From Elymus sibiricus (lineage: Eukaryota; Streptophyta; Magnoliopsida; Poales; Poaceae), in contig CM077665.1 of NCBI GenBank assembly GCA_039707655.1, positions 447,329,531 to 447,393,530 on the forward strand: a DNA stretch of 64,000 nucleotides, written 5' to 3'. The notes beneath the pieces were generated by a model. The model saw only the letters and a program-made list of their open reading frames with translations, did not search any database and was not told where the DNA came from. Within the stretch, counting starts at the first letter, position 1. Each line of letters starts with the position of its first letter. The translations under genes were made by a program, and so were the position numbers. Positions 1 to 9,575 of the stretch are shown one piece after another.

Positions 1-141
1 TTGCAAAAAAAGTCGAAATTCATGTTTGTAAATTTTGCTAACAACTAGACCACAAATCATATGGGAATCTTATTATTTTTTATCTTTTTGACATTTCTAT
101 CATTTTCTTTTATTTTTTTTAAAACTGAAAAGGCGGTCCAC

Positions 142-155
142 GGGGGGGGGGGGGG
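142..155 (+). repeat. Poly-G run (14 G), copy 0
   Basis: An uninterrupted run of 14 G follows AAGGCGGTCCAC inside the CACTA fragment. The same site has 13, 16, 14 and 18 G in the next copies, so it is a hypervariable homopolymer. Sequencing error in long G runs is an alternative cause of the variation. Confidence 0.9.
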
Positions 156-193
156 TGTGCATTTGGTGAAAACTAGGTAAAACTGAAAAGGCG

Positions 194-505
194 GTTACTA
201 ATGGCGCACCACCCACAAATGCGCCATTAGTAACCCTGGTTACTAATGGCGCACCATTTTACGGTGCGCCATTAGTAGTTTTGTAAAAAAAAATTATATA
301 TATATATAGTAGATATATAGTAGTGGCGCACTGTGTTGGAGGTGCGCCATTACTAGTTAAACTAGTAATGGCGCACTCTGCCATGGTGCGCCATTAGTAT
401 TTTTGGAAAATTAAAAAAAAACATTTGTTACTAATGGCGCACCGTGGGTCCGGTGCGCCATTAGTGTCTACCACACTAATGGCGCACCAACTCATGGTGC
501 GCCAT
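194..505. repeat. Right subterminal inverted-repeat cluster, copy 0
   Basis: Six short hairpin-forming pairs follow one another at about 194-235, 238-278, 320-358, 361-398, 428-466 and 473-505. In each, an arm like (A)CTAATGGCGCACC is answered by GGTGCGCCATTAG(T) after a short loop. Dense subterminal repeats of this kind are typical of CACTA elements, where they are thought to bind transposase. Here they mark the element's right side although the terminus itself is missing. Confidence 0.85.
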
Positions 506-1723
506 AAAATCCTTTTGTAATAGACGAGTTTTCGTCCGAAACCCTGATACTTCGAAGGAGATTGTCCAGTTTGTACACGAAGTGCATCCAGTTTTTCCCG
601 TAACCCTCTCACCTTTTTAGCACATGCTATGTGGGTGAAATTATGATACCATGCCAATTTTCAACCATTTCAGAGTTCATTTGCAGTCCTTTTCAATCTC
701 AGGGTCATCTTAGCTCAAAATAAATCATGAAATGCATGAAAAATAGCAAATGAAGTCAGAAAAGGGTTGAAAAGTGATGATGTGGCTTTGAATGGTGCAT
801 ATTGAATGCAGAAAAAGTCTTGAGTTAAAATATGTTTAAAAAAATGAAATCCCTTTGTAATAGACGAGTTTTCGTCCGAAACCCTGATACTTCGAAGGAG
901 ATTGTCCAGTTTGTACACGAAGTGCATCCAGTTTTTCCCGAACTTTCTCAACTTCTTAGGACATGCTATGTGGATGAAATTATGATAACATGCCAATTTT
1001 CAACCATTCCAAAGTTCATTTGCAGTGCTTTTCAATCTCAGGGTTATCTTAGCTCAAAATAAATCATGAAATGCATGAAAAATAGCAAATGAAGTCAAAA
1101 AAGGGTTGAAAAGTGATGATGTGGCTTTGAATGGTGCATATTGAATGCAGAAAAAGTCTTGAGTTAAAATATGTTTAAAAATATGAAATCCCTTTGTAAT
1201 AGACATGTTTTCGTCCGAAACTCTGATACTTCGAAGGAGATTGTCCAGTTTCTACACGAAGTACATCCAGTTTTTCCCGTAACCCTCTCAACTTCTTAGG
1301 ACATGCTATGTGGGTGAAATTATGATACCATGCCAATTTTCAACCATTTCAGAGTTCATTTGCAGTGCTTTTCAATCTCAGGGTCATCTTAGCTCAAAAT
1401 AAATCATGAAATGCATGAAAAATAGCAAATGAAGTCAGAAAAGGGTTGAAAAGTGATGACGTGGCTTTGAATGGTGCATATTGAATGCAGAAAAAGTCTT
1501 GAGTTAAAATATGTTTAAAAATATGAAATCCCTTTGTAATAGACATGTTTTCGTCCGAAACCCTAATACTTCGAAGGAGTTTGTCCAGTTTCTACACGAA
1601 GTACATCCAGTTTTTCCCGTAACCCTCTCAACTTCTTAGCACATGCTATGTGGGTGAAATTATGATAACATGCCAATTTTCAACCATTCCAGAGTTCATT
1701 TGCAGTGCTTTTCAATCTCAGGG
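506..1723 (+). repeat. Satellite segment 1 of composite array (3.6 Afa-like monomers)
   Basis: The segment starts inside a monomer at AAAATCCTTTTGTAATAGAC and ends inside another at CAATCTCAGGG. Full-phase monomers begin at 715, 1054 and 1394. The first full one is C-like and the next two are A-like (GACATG, TTTCTACACG). These monomers carry CTTCTTAGGACATGC-type variants that are rare in the long array, so the composite array has its own satellite lineage. Minus-strand frames at 394-657 and 715-996 are parts of the repeat and are not treated as genes. Confidence 0.93.
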
Positions 1724-1741
1724 CACTACTAGGAAAAGGCC
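1724..1741 (+). repeat. CACTA left terminal repeat, copy 1
   Basis: The 18-bp string CACTACTAGGAAAAGGCC opens the element directly after satellite CAATCTCAGGG. It starts with the CACTA signature and is followed at once by GCTAGTGGCGCACC, the first subterminal repeat. No inverted partner occurs at the right end (3524). Confidence 0.85.
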
Positions 1742-1742
1742 T

Positions 1743-1914
1743 GCTAGTGGCGCACCTGTTTTGGCTACTAATGGCGCACTACAGGTGCGCCACTAGCATC
1801 ACGCCATTAGAATTTTTTACTAATGGCGCACCACGGGTGCGCCATTAGTATCTGGTATACTAATGGCGCACCACGCAGTGCGCCATTAGTATATCCCACG
1901 GTGCGCCATTAGTA
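1743..1914. repeat. Left subterminal inverted-repeat cluster, copy 1
   Basis: Inverted pairs are visible at 1743-1797 (GCTAGTGGCGCACCTG answered by CAGGTGCGCCACTAGC), 1819-1849 and 1859-1890, followed by a lone GGTGCGCCATTAGT near 1900-1913. A 17-bp direct repeat (ACTAATGGCGCACCACG) starts at 1819 and at 1859. Copy 4 has lost exactly the 40 bp between these two. Confidence 0.85.
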
Positions 1915-2158
1915 TGCCTCCCAGGGGGCCATATTTACCCTTTTTTTTTGAATTTGGAAGGCGGGAAAATAGTAATGGCGCATATTCTAACCTCCACGGT
2001 GCGCCATTACAATTTTGAATTTTGAATCTGGATCTGGATCGTGATTTTTTTTCTCGTTTTTTTTTGCTCTTTTTTTGCCTAGTTTTTGCTCGATATTTTT
2101 TCAAATTTCGTTCTCATTTTTGGATCTTGTACGTTCTTTTTGCCGAGCTCCACATGTG

Positions 2159-2580
2159 GCCGGAGAGGAGCTCGCCGGAGAGGAGCTCGCCGGAGAGGAG
2201 CTCGCCGGAGAGGAGTTCGCCGGAGAGCATTTCGCCGGAGAGGAGGAAGGAGAGACCGTGTGGAGGAGAGGAGGGAGGAGGGAGGAGGAGCTCACCGGAG
2301 AGGAGGAGAAACCGTGAGGGGAGGAGAGGAGAGGAGAGGAGGGAGGAGGAGAAGGTCACCGGAGAGGAGCTCACCTACATCGCCGGAGAGGAATGGTAGG
2401 TCGCCGGAGAGGAGGAGGAGGTCGCCGGAGAGGAGTGGGAGGAGGTCACCGAAGAGGAGGAGGTCGCCGCAGAGGAGGCAGCCGGAGAGGAGGAGGGGAG
2501 TATGGTGGAGGAGATGGAGTGGGGGAGAGGAGGAGGTGGAGTGGAGGAGAAAAATGAAGAAGAGAGGAGGAGAGAGGCCG
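2159..2580 (+). repeat. Polypurine (GA-rich) minisatellite, copy 1
   Basis: About 420 bp is strongly purine-biased on the + strand. It opens with about six copies of a 15-bp unit of the form GCCGGAGAGGAGCTC and degenerates into GGAGAGGAGG repeats. It reads open in several frames at once, giving RRRSPERR-like or AGEEL-like strings (for example 2086-2604), which is expected of a 15-bp repeat and is not evidence of a protein. TATATA follows at 2589-2596, which could act as a TATA box, but no transcript evidence is visible. Confidence 0.85.
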
Positions 2581-2601
2581 GCCAGCCCTATATATACGGC
2601 A

Positions 2602-2810
2602 TAGTAATGGCGCACCGTGGGCTGGTGCGCCATTACTAACTTTTTTTTATTTTTTTGATTTGTTTTGAATTTGGAAGGCGGGAAGATAGTAATGGCGCAC
2701 CGTGGGCTGGTGAGCCATTACTAACTTTTTTTTTATTGTTTTTACTTATTTTGAATTTGGAAGGCGGGAATATAGTAATGGCGCACCTAGCAAACCGTGC
2801 GCCATTACTA
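2602..2810. repeat. Central trio of inverted pairs, copy 1
   Basis: Three hairpins lie at 2602-2638, 2686-2723 and 2773-2810, each introduced by a GAATTTGGAAGGCGGGAA or similar spacer. Arms are TAGTAATGGCGCACC and its complement. The second right arm here reads GGTGAGCCATTAC, while copies 2-4 keep GGTGCGCCATTAC, so copy 1 has a private substitution. Confidence 0.8.
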
Positions 2811-3160
2811 AGTTTGATATTTTTTTGAATTTTTTTGCCTCCAGATCTTGAAAGCCCCGTAACTTTTTTTCTGTTAGGTTTTTGAGGATTCTAAAAATCT
2901 TCAACGGGGTACCCCCGGTTGAATTCGGATAGAACTTTTCGAGTAGATGATTTTTCATATAAAAACTTTTTCATCGGAGTTCGTATGCAAAAGTTATGCC
3001 CATTTTACAAATTCTCGAGAGATTTTGCAAAAAAAGTCGAAATTCATGTTTGTAAATTTTGCTAACAACTAGACCACAAATCATATGGGAATCTTATTAT
3101 TTTTATCTTTTTGACATTTCTATCATTTTCTTTTATTTTTTTTAAAACTGAAAAGGCGGT
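2811..3160. other. CACTA internal core without recognisable gene, copy 1
   Basis: This stretch between the central and right hairpins starts near GCCTCCAGATCTTG and ends in the T-rich run before the poly-G. It is nearly identical in all copies (single differences such as GAATTCGG versus GAATTAGG). A minus-strand frame of 70-81 codons covers part of it, but its composition is AT-rich and I recognise no domain. I see no gene here. Confidence 0.6.
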
Positions 3161-3164
3161 CCAC

Positions 3165-3177
3165 GGGGGGGGGGGGG
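3165..3177 (+). repeat. Poly-G run (13 G), copy 1
   Basis: A 13-G homopolymer at the same element position as the runs at 142, 6185, 9212 and 12198. This is the shortest of the five. Confidence 0.9.
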
Positions 3178-3214
3178 TGTGCATTTGGTGAAAACTAGGT
3201 AAAACTGAAAAGGC

Positions 3215-3524
3215 GGTTACTAATGGCGCACCACCCACAAATGCGCCATTAGTAACCCTGGTTACTAATGGCGCACCATTTTATGGTGCGCCATTAGTAG
3301 TTTTGTAAAAATATATATATATATATAGTAGATATATAGTAGTGGCGCACTGTGTTGGAGGTGCGCCATTACTAGTTAAACTAGTAATGGCGCACTCTGC
3401 CATGGTGCGCCATTAGTATTTTTGGAAAATTAAAAAAAAACATTTGTTACTAATGGCGCACCGTGGGTCCGGTGCGCCATTAGTGTCTACCACACTAATG
3501 GCGCACCAACTCATGGTGCGCCAT
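3215..3524. repeat. Right subterminal inverted-repeat cluster, copy 1
   Basis: Six inverted pairs in the same order as at 194-505. The second pair carries TTTTATGG where copies 0 and 2-4 have TTTTACGG. The TA-rich tract inside the cluster (about 3306-3342) differs in length and sequence from the other copies. The cluster ends at GCGCCAT with no terminal repeat. Confidence 0.83.
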
Positions 3525-4742
3525 AAAATCCTTTTGTAATAGACGAGTTTTCGTCCGAAACCCTGATACTTCGAAGGAGATTGTCCAGTTTGTACACGAA
3601 GTGCATCCAGTTTTTCCCGTAACCCTCTCACCTTTTTAGCACATGCTATGTGGGTGAAATTATGATACCATGCCAATTTTCAACCATTTCAGAGTTCATT
3701 TGCAGTCCTTTTCAATCTCAGGGTCATCTTAGCTCAAAATAAATCATGAAATGCATGAAAAATAGCAAATGAAGTCAGAAAAGGGTTGAAAAGTGATGAT
3801 GTGGCTTTGAATGGTGCATATTGAATGCAGAAAAAGTCTTGAGTTAAAATATGTTTAAAAAAATGAAATCCCTTTGTAATAGACGAGTTTTCGTCCGAAA
3901 CCCTGATACTTCGAAGGAGATTGTCCAGTTTGTACACGAAATGCATCCAGTTTTTCCCGAACTTTCTCAACTTCTTAGGACATGCTATGTGGATGAAATT
4001 ATGATAACATGCCAATTTTCAACCATTCCAAAGTTCATTTGCAGTGCTTTTCAATCTCAGGGTTATCTTAGCTCAAAATAAATCATGAAATGCATGAAAA
4101 ATAGCAAATGAAGTCAGAAAAGGGTTGAAAAGTGATGATGTGGCTTTGAATGGTGCATATTGAATGCAGAAAAAGTCTTGAGTTAAAATATGTTTAAAAA
4201 TATGAAATCCCTTTGTAATAGACATGTTTTCGTCCGAAACTCTGATACTTCGAAGGAGATTGTCCAGTTTCTACACGAAGTACATCCAGTTTTTCCCGTA
4301 ACCCTCTCAACTTCTTAGGACATGCTATGTGGGTGAAATAATGATACCATGCCAATTTTCAACCATTTCAGAGTTCATTTGCTGTGCTTTTCAATCTCAG
4401 GGTCATCTTAGCTCAAAATAAATCATGAAATGCATGAAAAATAGCAAATGAAGTCAGAAAAGGGTTGAAAAGTGATGACGTGGCTTTGAATGGTGCATAT
4501 TGAATGCAGAAAAAGTCTTGAGTTAAAATATGTTTAAAAATATGAAATCCCTTTGTAATAGACATGTTTTCGTCCGAAAACCTAATACTTCGAAGGAGAT
4601 TGTCCAGTTTCTACACGAAGTACATCCAGTTTTTCCCGTAACCCTCTCAACTTCTTAGCACATGCTATGTGGGTGAAATTATGATAACATGCCAATTTTC
4701 AACCATTCCAGAGTTCATTTGCAGTGCTTTTCAATCTCAAGG
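3525..4742 (+). repeat. Satellite segment 2 of composite array
   Basis: This segment is 1218 bp, like segment 1, with the same in-monomer start and stop. It shares with segment 3, against segments 1 and 4, the variants GAAATAATGATACC (near 4335), TTTGCTGTGC (near 4380), GAAAACCTAATAC (near 4577) and CTCAAGG before the CACTA end. It has a private CACGAAATGCATCC near 3936. Confidence 0.93.
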
Positions 4743-4760
4743 CACTACTAGGAAAAGGCC
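4743..4760 (+). repeat. CACTA left terminal repeat, copy 2
   Basis: The terminus is the same 18-bp CACTACTAGGAAAAGGCC, here preceded by CTCAAGG where copies 1 and 4 have CTCAGGG. Confidence 0.85.
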
Positions 4761-5176
4761 TGCTAGTGGCGCACCTGTTTTGGCTACTAATGGCGCACTA
4801 CAGGTGCGCCACTAGCATCACGCCATTAGAATTTTTTACTAATGGCGCACCACGGGTGCGCCATTAGTATCTGGTATACTAATGGCGCACCACGCATTGC
4901 GCCATTAGTATATCCCACGGTGCGCCATTAGTATGCCTCCCAGGGGGCCATATTTACCCATTTTTTTTTTGAATTTGGAAGGCGGGAAAATAGTAATGCG
5001 CATATTCTAACCTCCACGGTGCGCCATTACTATTTTGAATTTTGAATCTGGATCTGGATCGTGATTTTTTGCTCGTTTTTTTTGCCCTTTTTTTGCCTAG
5101 TTTTTGCTCGATATTTTTTCAAATTTCGTTCTCATTTTTGGATCTTGTACGTTCTTTTTGCCGAGCTCCACATGTG

Positions 5177-5598
5177 GCCGGAGAGGAGCTCGCCGGAGAG
5201 GAGCTCGCCGGAGAGGAGTTCACCGGAGAGGAGTTCGCCGGAGAGCATTTCGCCGGAGAGGAGGAAGGAGAGACCGTGTGGAGGAGAGGAGGGAGGAGGG
5301 AGGAGGAGCTCACCGGAGAGGAGGAGAAACCGTGAGGGGAGGAGAGGAGAGGAGAGGAGGGAGGAGGAGAAGGTCACCGGAGAGGAGCTCACCTACATCG
5401 CCGGAGAGGAATGGTAGGTCGCCGGAGAGGAGGAGGAGGTCGCCGGAGAGGAGTGGGAGGAGGTCACCGAAGAGGAGGAGGTCGCCGGAGAGGAGGCAGC
5501 CGGAGAGGAGGAGGGGAGTATGGTGGAGGAGATGGAGTGGGGGAGAGGAGGAGGTGGAGTGGAGGAGAAAAATGAAGAAGAGAGGAGGAGAGAGGCCG
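5177..5598 (+). repeat. Polypurine (GA-rich) minisatellite, copy 2
   Basis: This has the same length as copy 1. The third and fourth 15-bp units read GCCGGAGAGGAGTTC then ACCGGAGAGGAGTTC, while copy 1 keeps GAGCTC in its third unit. The internal repeats have therefore drifted without changing copy number. Confidence 0.85.
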
Positions 5599-6184
5599 GC
5601 CAGCCCTATATATACGGCATAGTAATGGCGCACCGTGGGCTGGTGCGCCATTACTAACTTTTTTTTATTTTTTTGATTTGTTTTGAATTTGGAAGGCGGG
5701 AAGATAGTAATGGCGCACCGTGGGCTGGTGCGCCATTACTAACTTTTTTTTTATTTTTTTTACTTATTTTGAATTTGGAAGGCGGGAATATAGTAATGGC
5801 GCACCTAGCAAACCGTGCACCATTACTAAGTTTGATATTTTTTTGAATTTTTTTGCCTCCAGATCTTGAAAGCCCCGTAACTTTTTTTCTGTTAGGTTTT
5901 TGAGGATTCTAAAAATCTTCAACGGGGTACCCCCGGTTGAATTAGGATAGAACTTTTCGAGTAGATGATTTTTCATATAAAAAACTTTTTCATCGGAGTT
6001 CGTATGCAAAAGTTATGCCCATTTTACAAATTCTCGAGAGATTTTGCAAAAAAAGTCGAAATTCATGTTTGTAAATTTTGCTAACAACTAGACCACAAAT
6101 CATATGGGAATCTTATTATTTTTTATCTTTTTGACATTTCTATCATTTTCTTTTATTTTTTTTAAAACTGAAAAGGCGGTCCAC

Positions 6185-6200
6185 GGGGGGGGGGGGGGGG
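6185..6200 (+). repeat. Poly-G run (16 G), copy 2
   Basis: A 16-G homopolymer at the shared element position. Confidence 0.9.
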
Positions 6201-6550
6201 TGTGCATTTGGTGAAAACTAGGTAAAACTGAAAAGGCGGTTACTAATGGCGCACCACCCACAAATGCGCCATTAGTAACCCTGGTTACTAATGGCGCACC
6301 ATTTTACGGTGCGCCATTAGTAGTTTTGTAAAAAAAAATTATATATATATATAGTAGATATATAGTAGTGGCGCACTGTGTTGGAGGTGCGCCATTACTA
6401 GTTAAACTAGTAATGGCGCACTCTGCCATGGTGCGCCATTAGTATTTTTGGAAAATTAAAAAAAAACATTTGTTACTAATGGCGCACCGTGGGTCCGGTG
6501 CGCCATTAGTGTCTACCACACTAATGGCGCACCAACTCATGGTGCGCCAT

Positions 6551-7768
6551 AAAATCCTTTTGTAATAGACGAGTTTTCGTCCGAAACCCTGATACTTCGA
6601 AGGAGATTGTCCAGTTTGTACACGAAGTGCATCCAGTTTTTCCCGTAACCCTCTCACCTTTTTAGCACATGCTATGTGGGTGAAATTATGATACCATGCC
6701 AATTTTCAACCATTTCAGAGTTCATTTGCAGTCCTTTTCAATCTCAGGGTCATCTTAGCTAAAAATAAATAATGAAATGCATGAAAAATAGCAAATGAAG
6801 TCAGAAAAGGGTTGAAAAGTGATGATGTGGCTTTGAATGGTGCATATTGAATGCAGAAAAAGTCTTGAGTTAAAATATGTTTAAAAAAATGAAATCCCTT
6901 TGTAATAGACGAGTTTTCGTCCGAAACCCTGATACTTCGAAGGAGATTGTCCAGTTTGTACACGAAGTGCATCCAGTTTTTCCCGAACTTTCTCAACTTC
7001 TTAGGACATGCTATGTGGATGAAATTATGATAACATGCCAATTTTCAACCATTCCAAAGTTCATTTGCAGTGCTTTTCAATCTCAGGGTTATCTTAGCTC
7101 AAAATAAATCATGAAATGCATGAAAAATAGCAAATGAAGTCAGAAAAGGGTTGAAAAGTGATGATGTGGCTTTGAATGGTGCATATTGAATGCAGAAAAA
7201 GTCTTGAGTTAAAATATGTTTAAAAATATGAAATCCCTTTGTAATAGACATGTTTTCGTCCGAAACTCTGATACTTCGAAGGAGATTGTCCAGTTTCTAC
7301 ACGAAGTACATCCAGTTTTTCCCGTAACCCTCTCAACTTCTTAGGACATGCTATGTGGGTGAAATAATGATACCATGCCAATTTTCAACCATTTCAGAGT
7401 TCATTTGCTGTGCTTTTCAATCTCAGGGTCATCTTAGCTCAAAATAAATCATGAAATGCATGAAAAATAGCAAATGAAGTCAGAAAAGGGTTGAAAAGTG
7501 ATGACGTGGCTTTGAATGGTGCATATTGAATGCAGAAAAAGTCTTGAGTTAAAATATGTTTAAAAATATGAAATCCCTTTGTAATAGACATGTTTTCGTC
7601 CGAAAACCTAATACTTCGAAGGAGATTGTCCAGTTTCTACACGAAGTACATCCAGTTTTTCCCGTAACCCTCTCAACTTCTTAGCACATGCTATGTGGGT
7701 GAAATTATGATAACATGCCAATTTTCAACCATTCCAGAGTTCATTTGCAGTGCTTTTCAATCTCAAGG
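6551..7768 (+). repeat. Satellite segment 3 of composite array
   Basis: This segment is also 1218 bp. Its left part matches segment 4 (TAGCTAAAAATAAATAATG near 6755-6775, also near 9781-9798). Its right part matches segment 2 (GAAATAATGATACC near 7362, TTTGCTGTGC near 7405, GAAAACCTAATAC near 7603). This mosaic points to exchange between units somewhere between about 6780 and 7360. Confidence 0.93.
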
Positions 7769-7786
7769 CACTACTAGGAAAAGGCC
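7769..7786 (+). repeat. CACTA left terminal repeat, copy 3
   Basis: Identical 18-bp terminus, preceded by CTCAAGG as in copy 2. Confidence 0.85.
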
Positions 7787-8202
7787 TGCTAGTGGCGCAC
7801 CTGTTTTGGCTACTAATGGCGCACTACAGGTGCGCCACTAGCATCACGCCATTAGAATTTTTTACTAATGGCGCACCACGGGTGCGCCATTAGTATCTGG
7901 TATACTAATGGCGCACCACGCATTGCGCCATTAGTATATCCCACGGTGCGCCATTAGTATGCCTCCCAGGGGGCCATATTTACCCATTTTTTTTTTGAAT
8001 TTGGAAGGCGGGAAAATAGTAATGCGCATATTCTAACCTCCACGGTGCGCCATTACTATTTTGAATTTTGAATCTGGATCTGGATCGTGATTTTTTGCTC
8101 GTTTTTTTTGCCCTTTTTTTGCCTAGTTTTTGCTCGATATTTTTTCAAATTTCGTTCTCATTTTTGGATCTTGTACGTTCTTTTTGCCGAGCTCCACATG
8201 TG

Positions 8203-8624
8203 GCCGGAGAGGAGCTCGCCGGAGAGGAGCTCGCCGGAGAGGAGTTCACCGGAGAGGAGTTCGCCGGAGAGCATTTCGCCGGAGAGGAGGAAGGAGAGAC
8301 CGTGTGGAGGAGAGGAGGGAGGAGGGAGGAGGAGCTCACCGGAGAGGAGGAGAAACCGTGAGGGGAGGAGAGGAGAGGAGAGGAGGGAGGAGGAGAAGGT
8401 CACCGGAGAGGAGCTCACCTACATCGCCGGAGAGGAATGGTAGGTCGCCGGAGAGGAGGAGGAGGTCGCCGGAGAGGAGTGGGAGGAGGTCACCGAAGAG
8501 GAGGAGGTCGCCGGAGAGGAGGCAGCCGGAGAGGAGGAGGGGAGTATGGTGGAGGAGATGGAGTGGGGGAGAGGAGGAGGTGGAGTGGAGGAGAAAAATG
8601 AAGAAGAGAGGAGGAGAGAGGCCG
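8203..8624 (+). repeat. Polypurine (GA-rich) minisatellite, copy 3
   Basis: The sequence appears identical to copy 2 over the part compared, including the ACCGGAGAGGAGTTC unit, which supports the sister relationship of copies 2 and 3. Confidence 0.85.
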
Positions 8625-9211
8625 GCCAGCCCTATATATACGGCATAGTAATGGCGCACCGTGGGCTGGTGCGCCATTACTAACTTTTTTTTATTTTTTT
8701 GATTTGTTTTGAATTTGGAAGGCGGGAAGATAGTAATGGCGCACCGTGGGCTGGTGCGCCATTACTAACTTTTTTTTTTATTTTTTTTACTTATTTTGAA
8801 TTTGGAAGGCGGGAATATAGTAATGGCGCACCTAGCAAACCGTGCGCCATTACTAAGTTTGATATTTTTTTGAATTTTTTTGCCTCCAGATCTTGAAAGC
8901 CCCGTAACTTTTTTTCTGTTAGGTTTTTGAGGATTCTAAAAATCTTCAACGGGGTACCCCCGGTTGAATTAGGATAGAACTTTTCGAGTAGATGATTTTT
9001 CATATAAAAAACTTTTTCATCGGAGTTCGTATGCAAAAGTTATGCCCATTTTACAAATTCTCGAGAGATTTTGCAAAAAAAGTCGAAATTCATGTTTGTA
9101 AATTTTGCTAACAACTAGACCACAAATCATATGGGAATCTTATTATTTTTTATCTTTTTGACATTTCTATCATTTTCTTTTATTTTTTTTAAAACTGAAA
9201 AGGCGGTCCAC

Positions 9212-9225
9212 GGGGGGGGGGGGGG
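9212..9225 (+). repeat. Poly-G run (14 G), copy 3
   Basis: A 14-G homopolymer at the shared element position. Confidence 0.9.
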
Positions 9226-9575
9226 TGTGCATTTGGTGAAAACTAGGTAAAACTGAAAAGGCGGTTACTAATGGCGCACCACCCACAAATGCGCCATTAG
9301 TAACCCTAGTTACTAATGGCGCACCATTTTACGGTGCGCCATTAGTAGTTTTGTAAAAAAAAATTATATATATATATAGTAGATATATAGTAGTGGCGCA
9401 CTATGTTGGAGGTGCGCCATTACTAGTTAAACTAGTAATGGCGCACTCTGCCATGGTGCGCCATTAGTATTTTTGGAAAATTAAAAAAAAACATTTGTTA
9501 CTAATGGCGCACCGTGGGTCCGGTGCGCCATTAGTGTCTACCACACTAATGGCGCACCAACTCATGGTGCGCCAT

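Larger units (their letters stand above)
1..505 (+). mobile_element. CACTA-type fragment, copy 0, right part only (cut by window edge)
   Basis: This is the right-hand 505 bp of the same element seen whole at 1724-3524. It holds an AT-rich stretch, a 14-G run, a TA-rich tract near 293-323 and six inverted pairs of the ACTAATGGCGCACC type between 194 and 505. It ends abruptly at GCGCCAT (505), directly against satellite, with no terminal inverted repeat. Its left part lies outside the window. No reading frame resembling a transposase is present. Confidence 0.85.
1724..3524 (+). mobile_element. One-ended non-autonomous CACTA-type element, copy 1 (1801 bp)
   Basis: The left end begins CACTACTAGGAAAAGGCC, a CACTA-superfamily terminus. 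In order follow a left inverted-repeat cluster (1743-1914), an AT-rich stretch, a polypurine minisatellite (2159-2580), a TATATA string (2589-2596), three further inverted pairs (2602-2810), a unique-looking core (about 2811-3160), a poly-G run, a TA-rich tract and a right inverted-repeat cluster ending at 3524. The right terminal repeat is absent and satellite resumes at once. No transposase-like frame is seen, so the copy is a deletion derivative. The preceding GGG could be the left target-site triplet, but there is no right partner to test it. Confidence 0.88.
4743..6550 (+). mobile_element. One-ended non-autonomous CACTA-type element, copy 2 (1808 bp)
   Basis: The architecture is the same as copy 1. 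The terminus is at 4743, left hairpins at 4762-4933, the polypurine block at 5177-5598, central hairpins follow, then poly-G at 6185-6200 and right hairpins at 6238-6550. It shares ACCACGCATTGCG, AGTAATGCGCATA and GAATTAGGATAG with copy 3, marking the two as close relatives. The third central right arm reads GTGCACCATTAC, a private change that breaks perfect pairing. No transposase-like frame and no right terminal repeat are present. Confidence 0.88.
7769..9575 (+). mobile_element. One-ended non-autonomous CACTA-type element, copy 3 (1807 bp)
   Basis: The terminus is at 7769, left hairpins at 7788-7959, polypurine block at 8203-8624, poly-G at 9212-9225 and right hairpins at 9263-9575. The left half is nearly identical to copy 2. 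In the right half two changes stand out: AACCCTAGTTACTAATGG near 9303 (CTGG in the other copies) and GCACTATGTTGGAGG near 9398 (TGTG in the other copies). No right terminal repeat and no transposase-like frame are present. Confidence 0.88.

Noticed and set aside
293..323. TA-rich tract as a promoter TATA box or origin
   Set aside because: It is a simple TA microsatellite inside the hairpin cluster that varies between copies, with no gene downstream.
832..1062. 76-codon plus-strand frame, repeated near 3851, 6877 and 9902
   Set aside because: It lies wholly within satellite monomers of the composite array and is absent from most other monomers. It is a chance open frame.
2086..2604. 172-codon frame rich in RRRSPERR (SR-protein-like), repeated near 5104, 8130 and 11118
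   Set aside because: It is a translation of the GA-rich 15-bp minisatellite, which is open in several frames on both strands. Low complexity explains the SR-like look.
1724..3524. Transposase gene within the CACTA fragment
   Set aside because: No long frame outside the GA-rich repeat is present and nothing resembles a transposase. The copy is too short for an autonomous element.
5764..6009. 81-codon minus-strand frame in the CACTA core (also 8791-9036 and 11777-12022)
   Set aside because: AT-rich, shortened to 70 codons in copy 1 by a one-base difference, and with no family resemblance that I can name.
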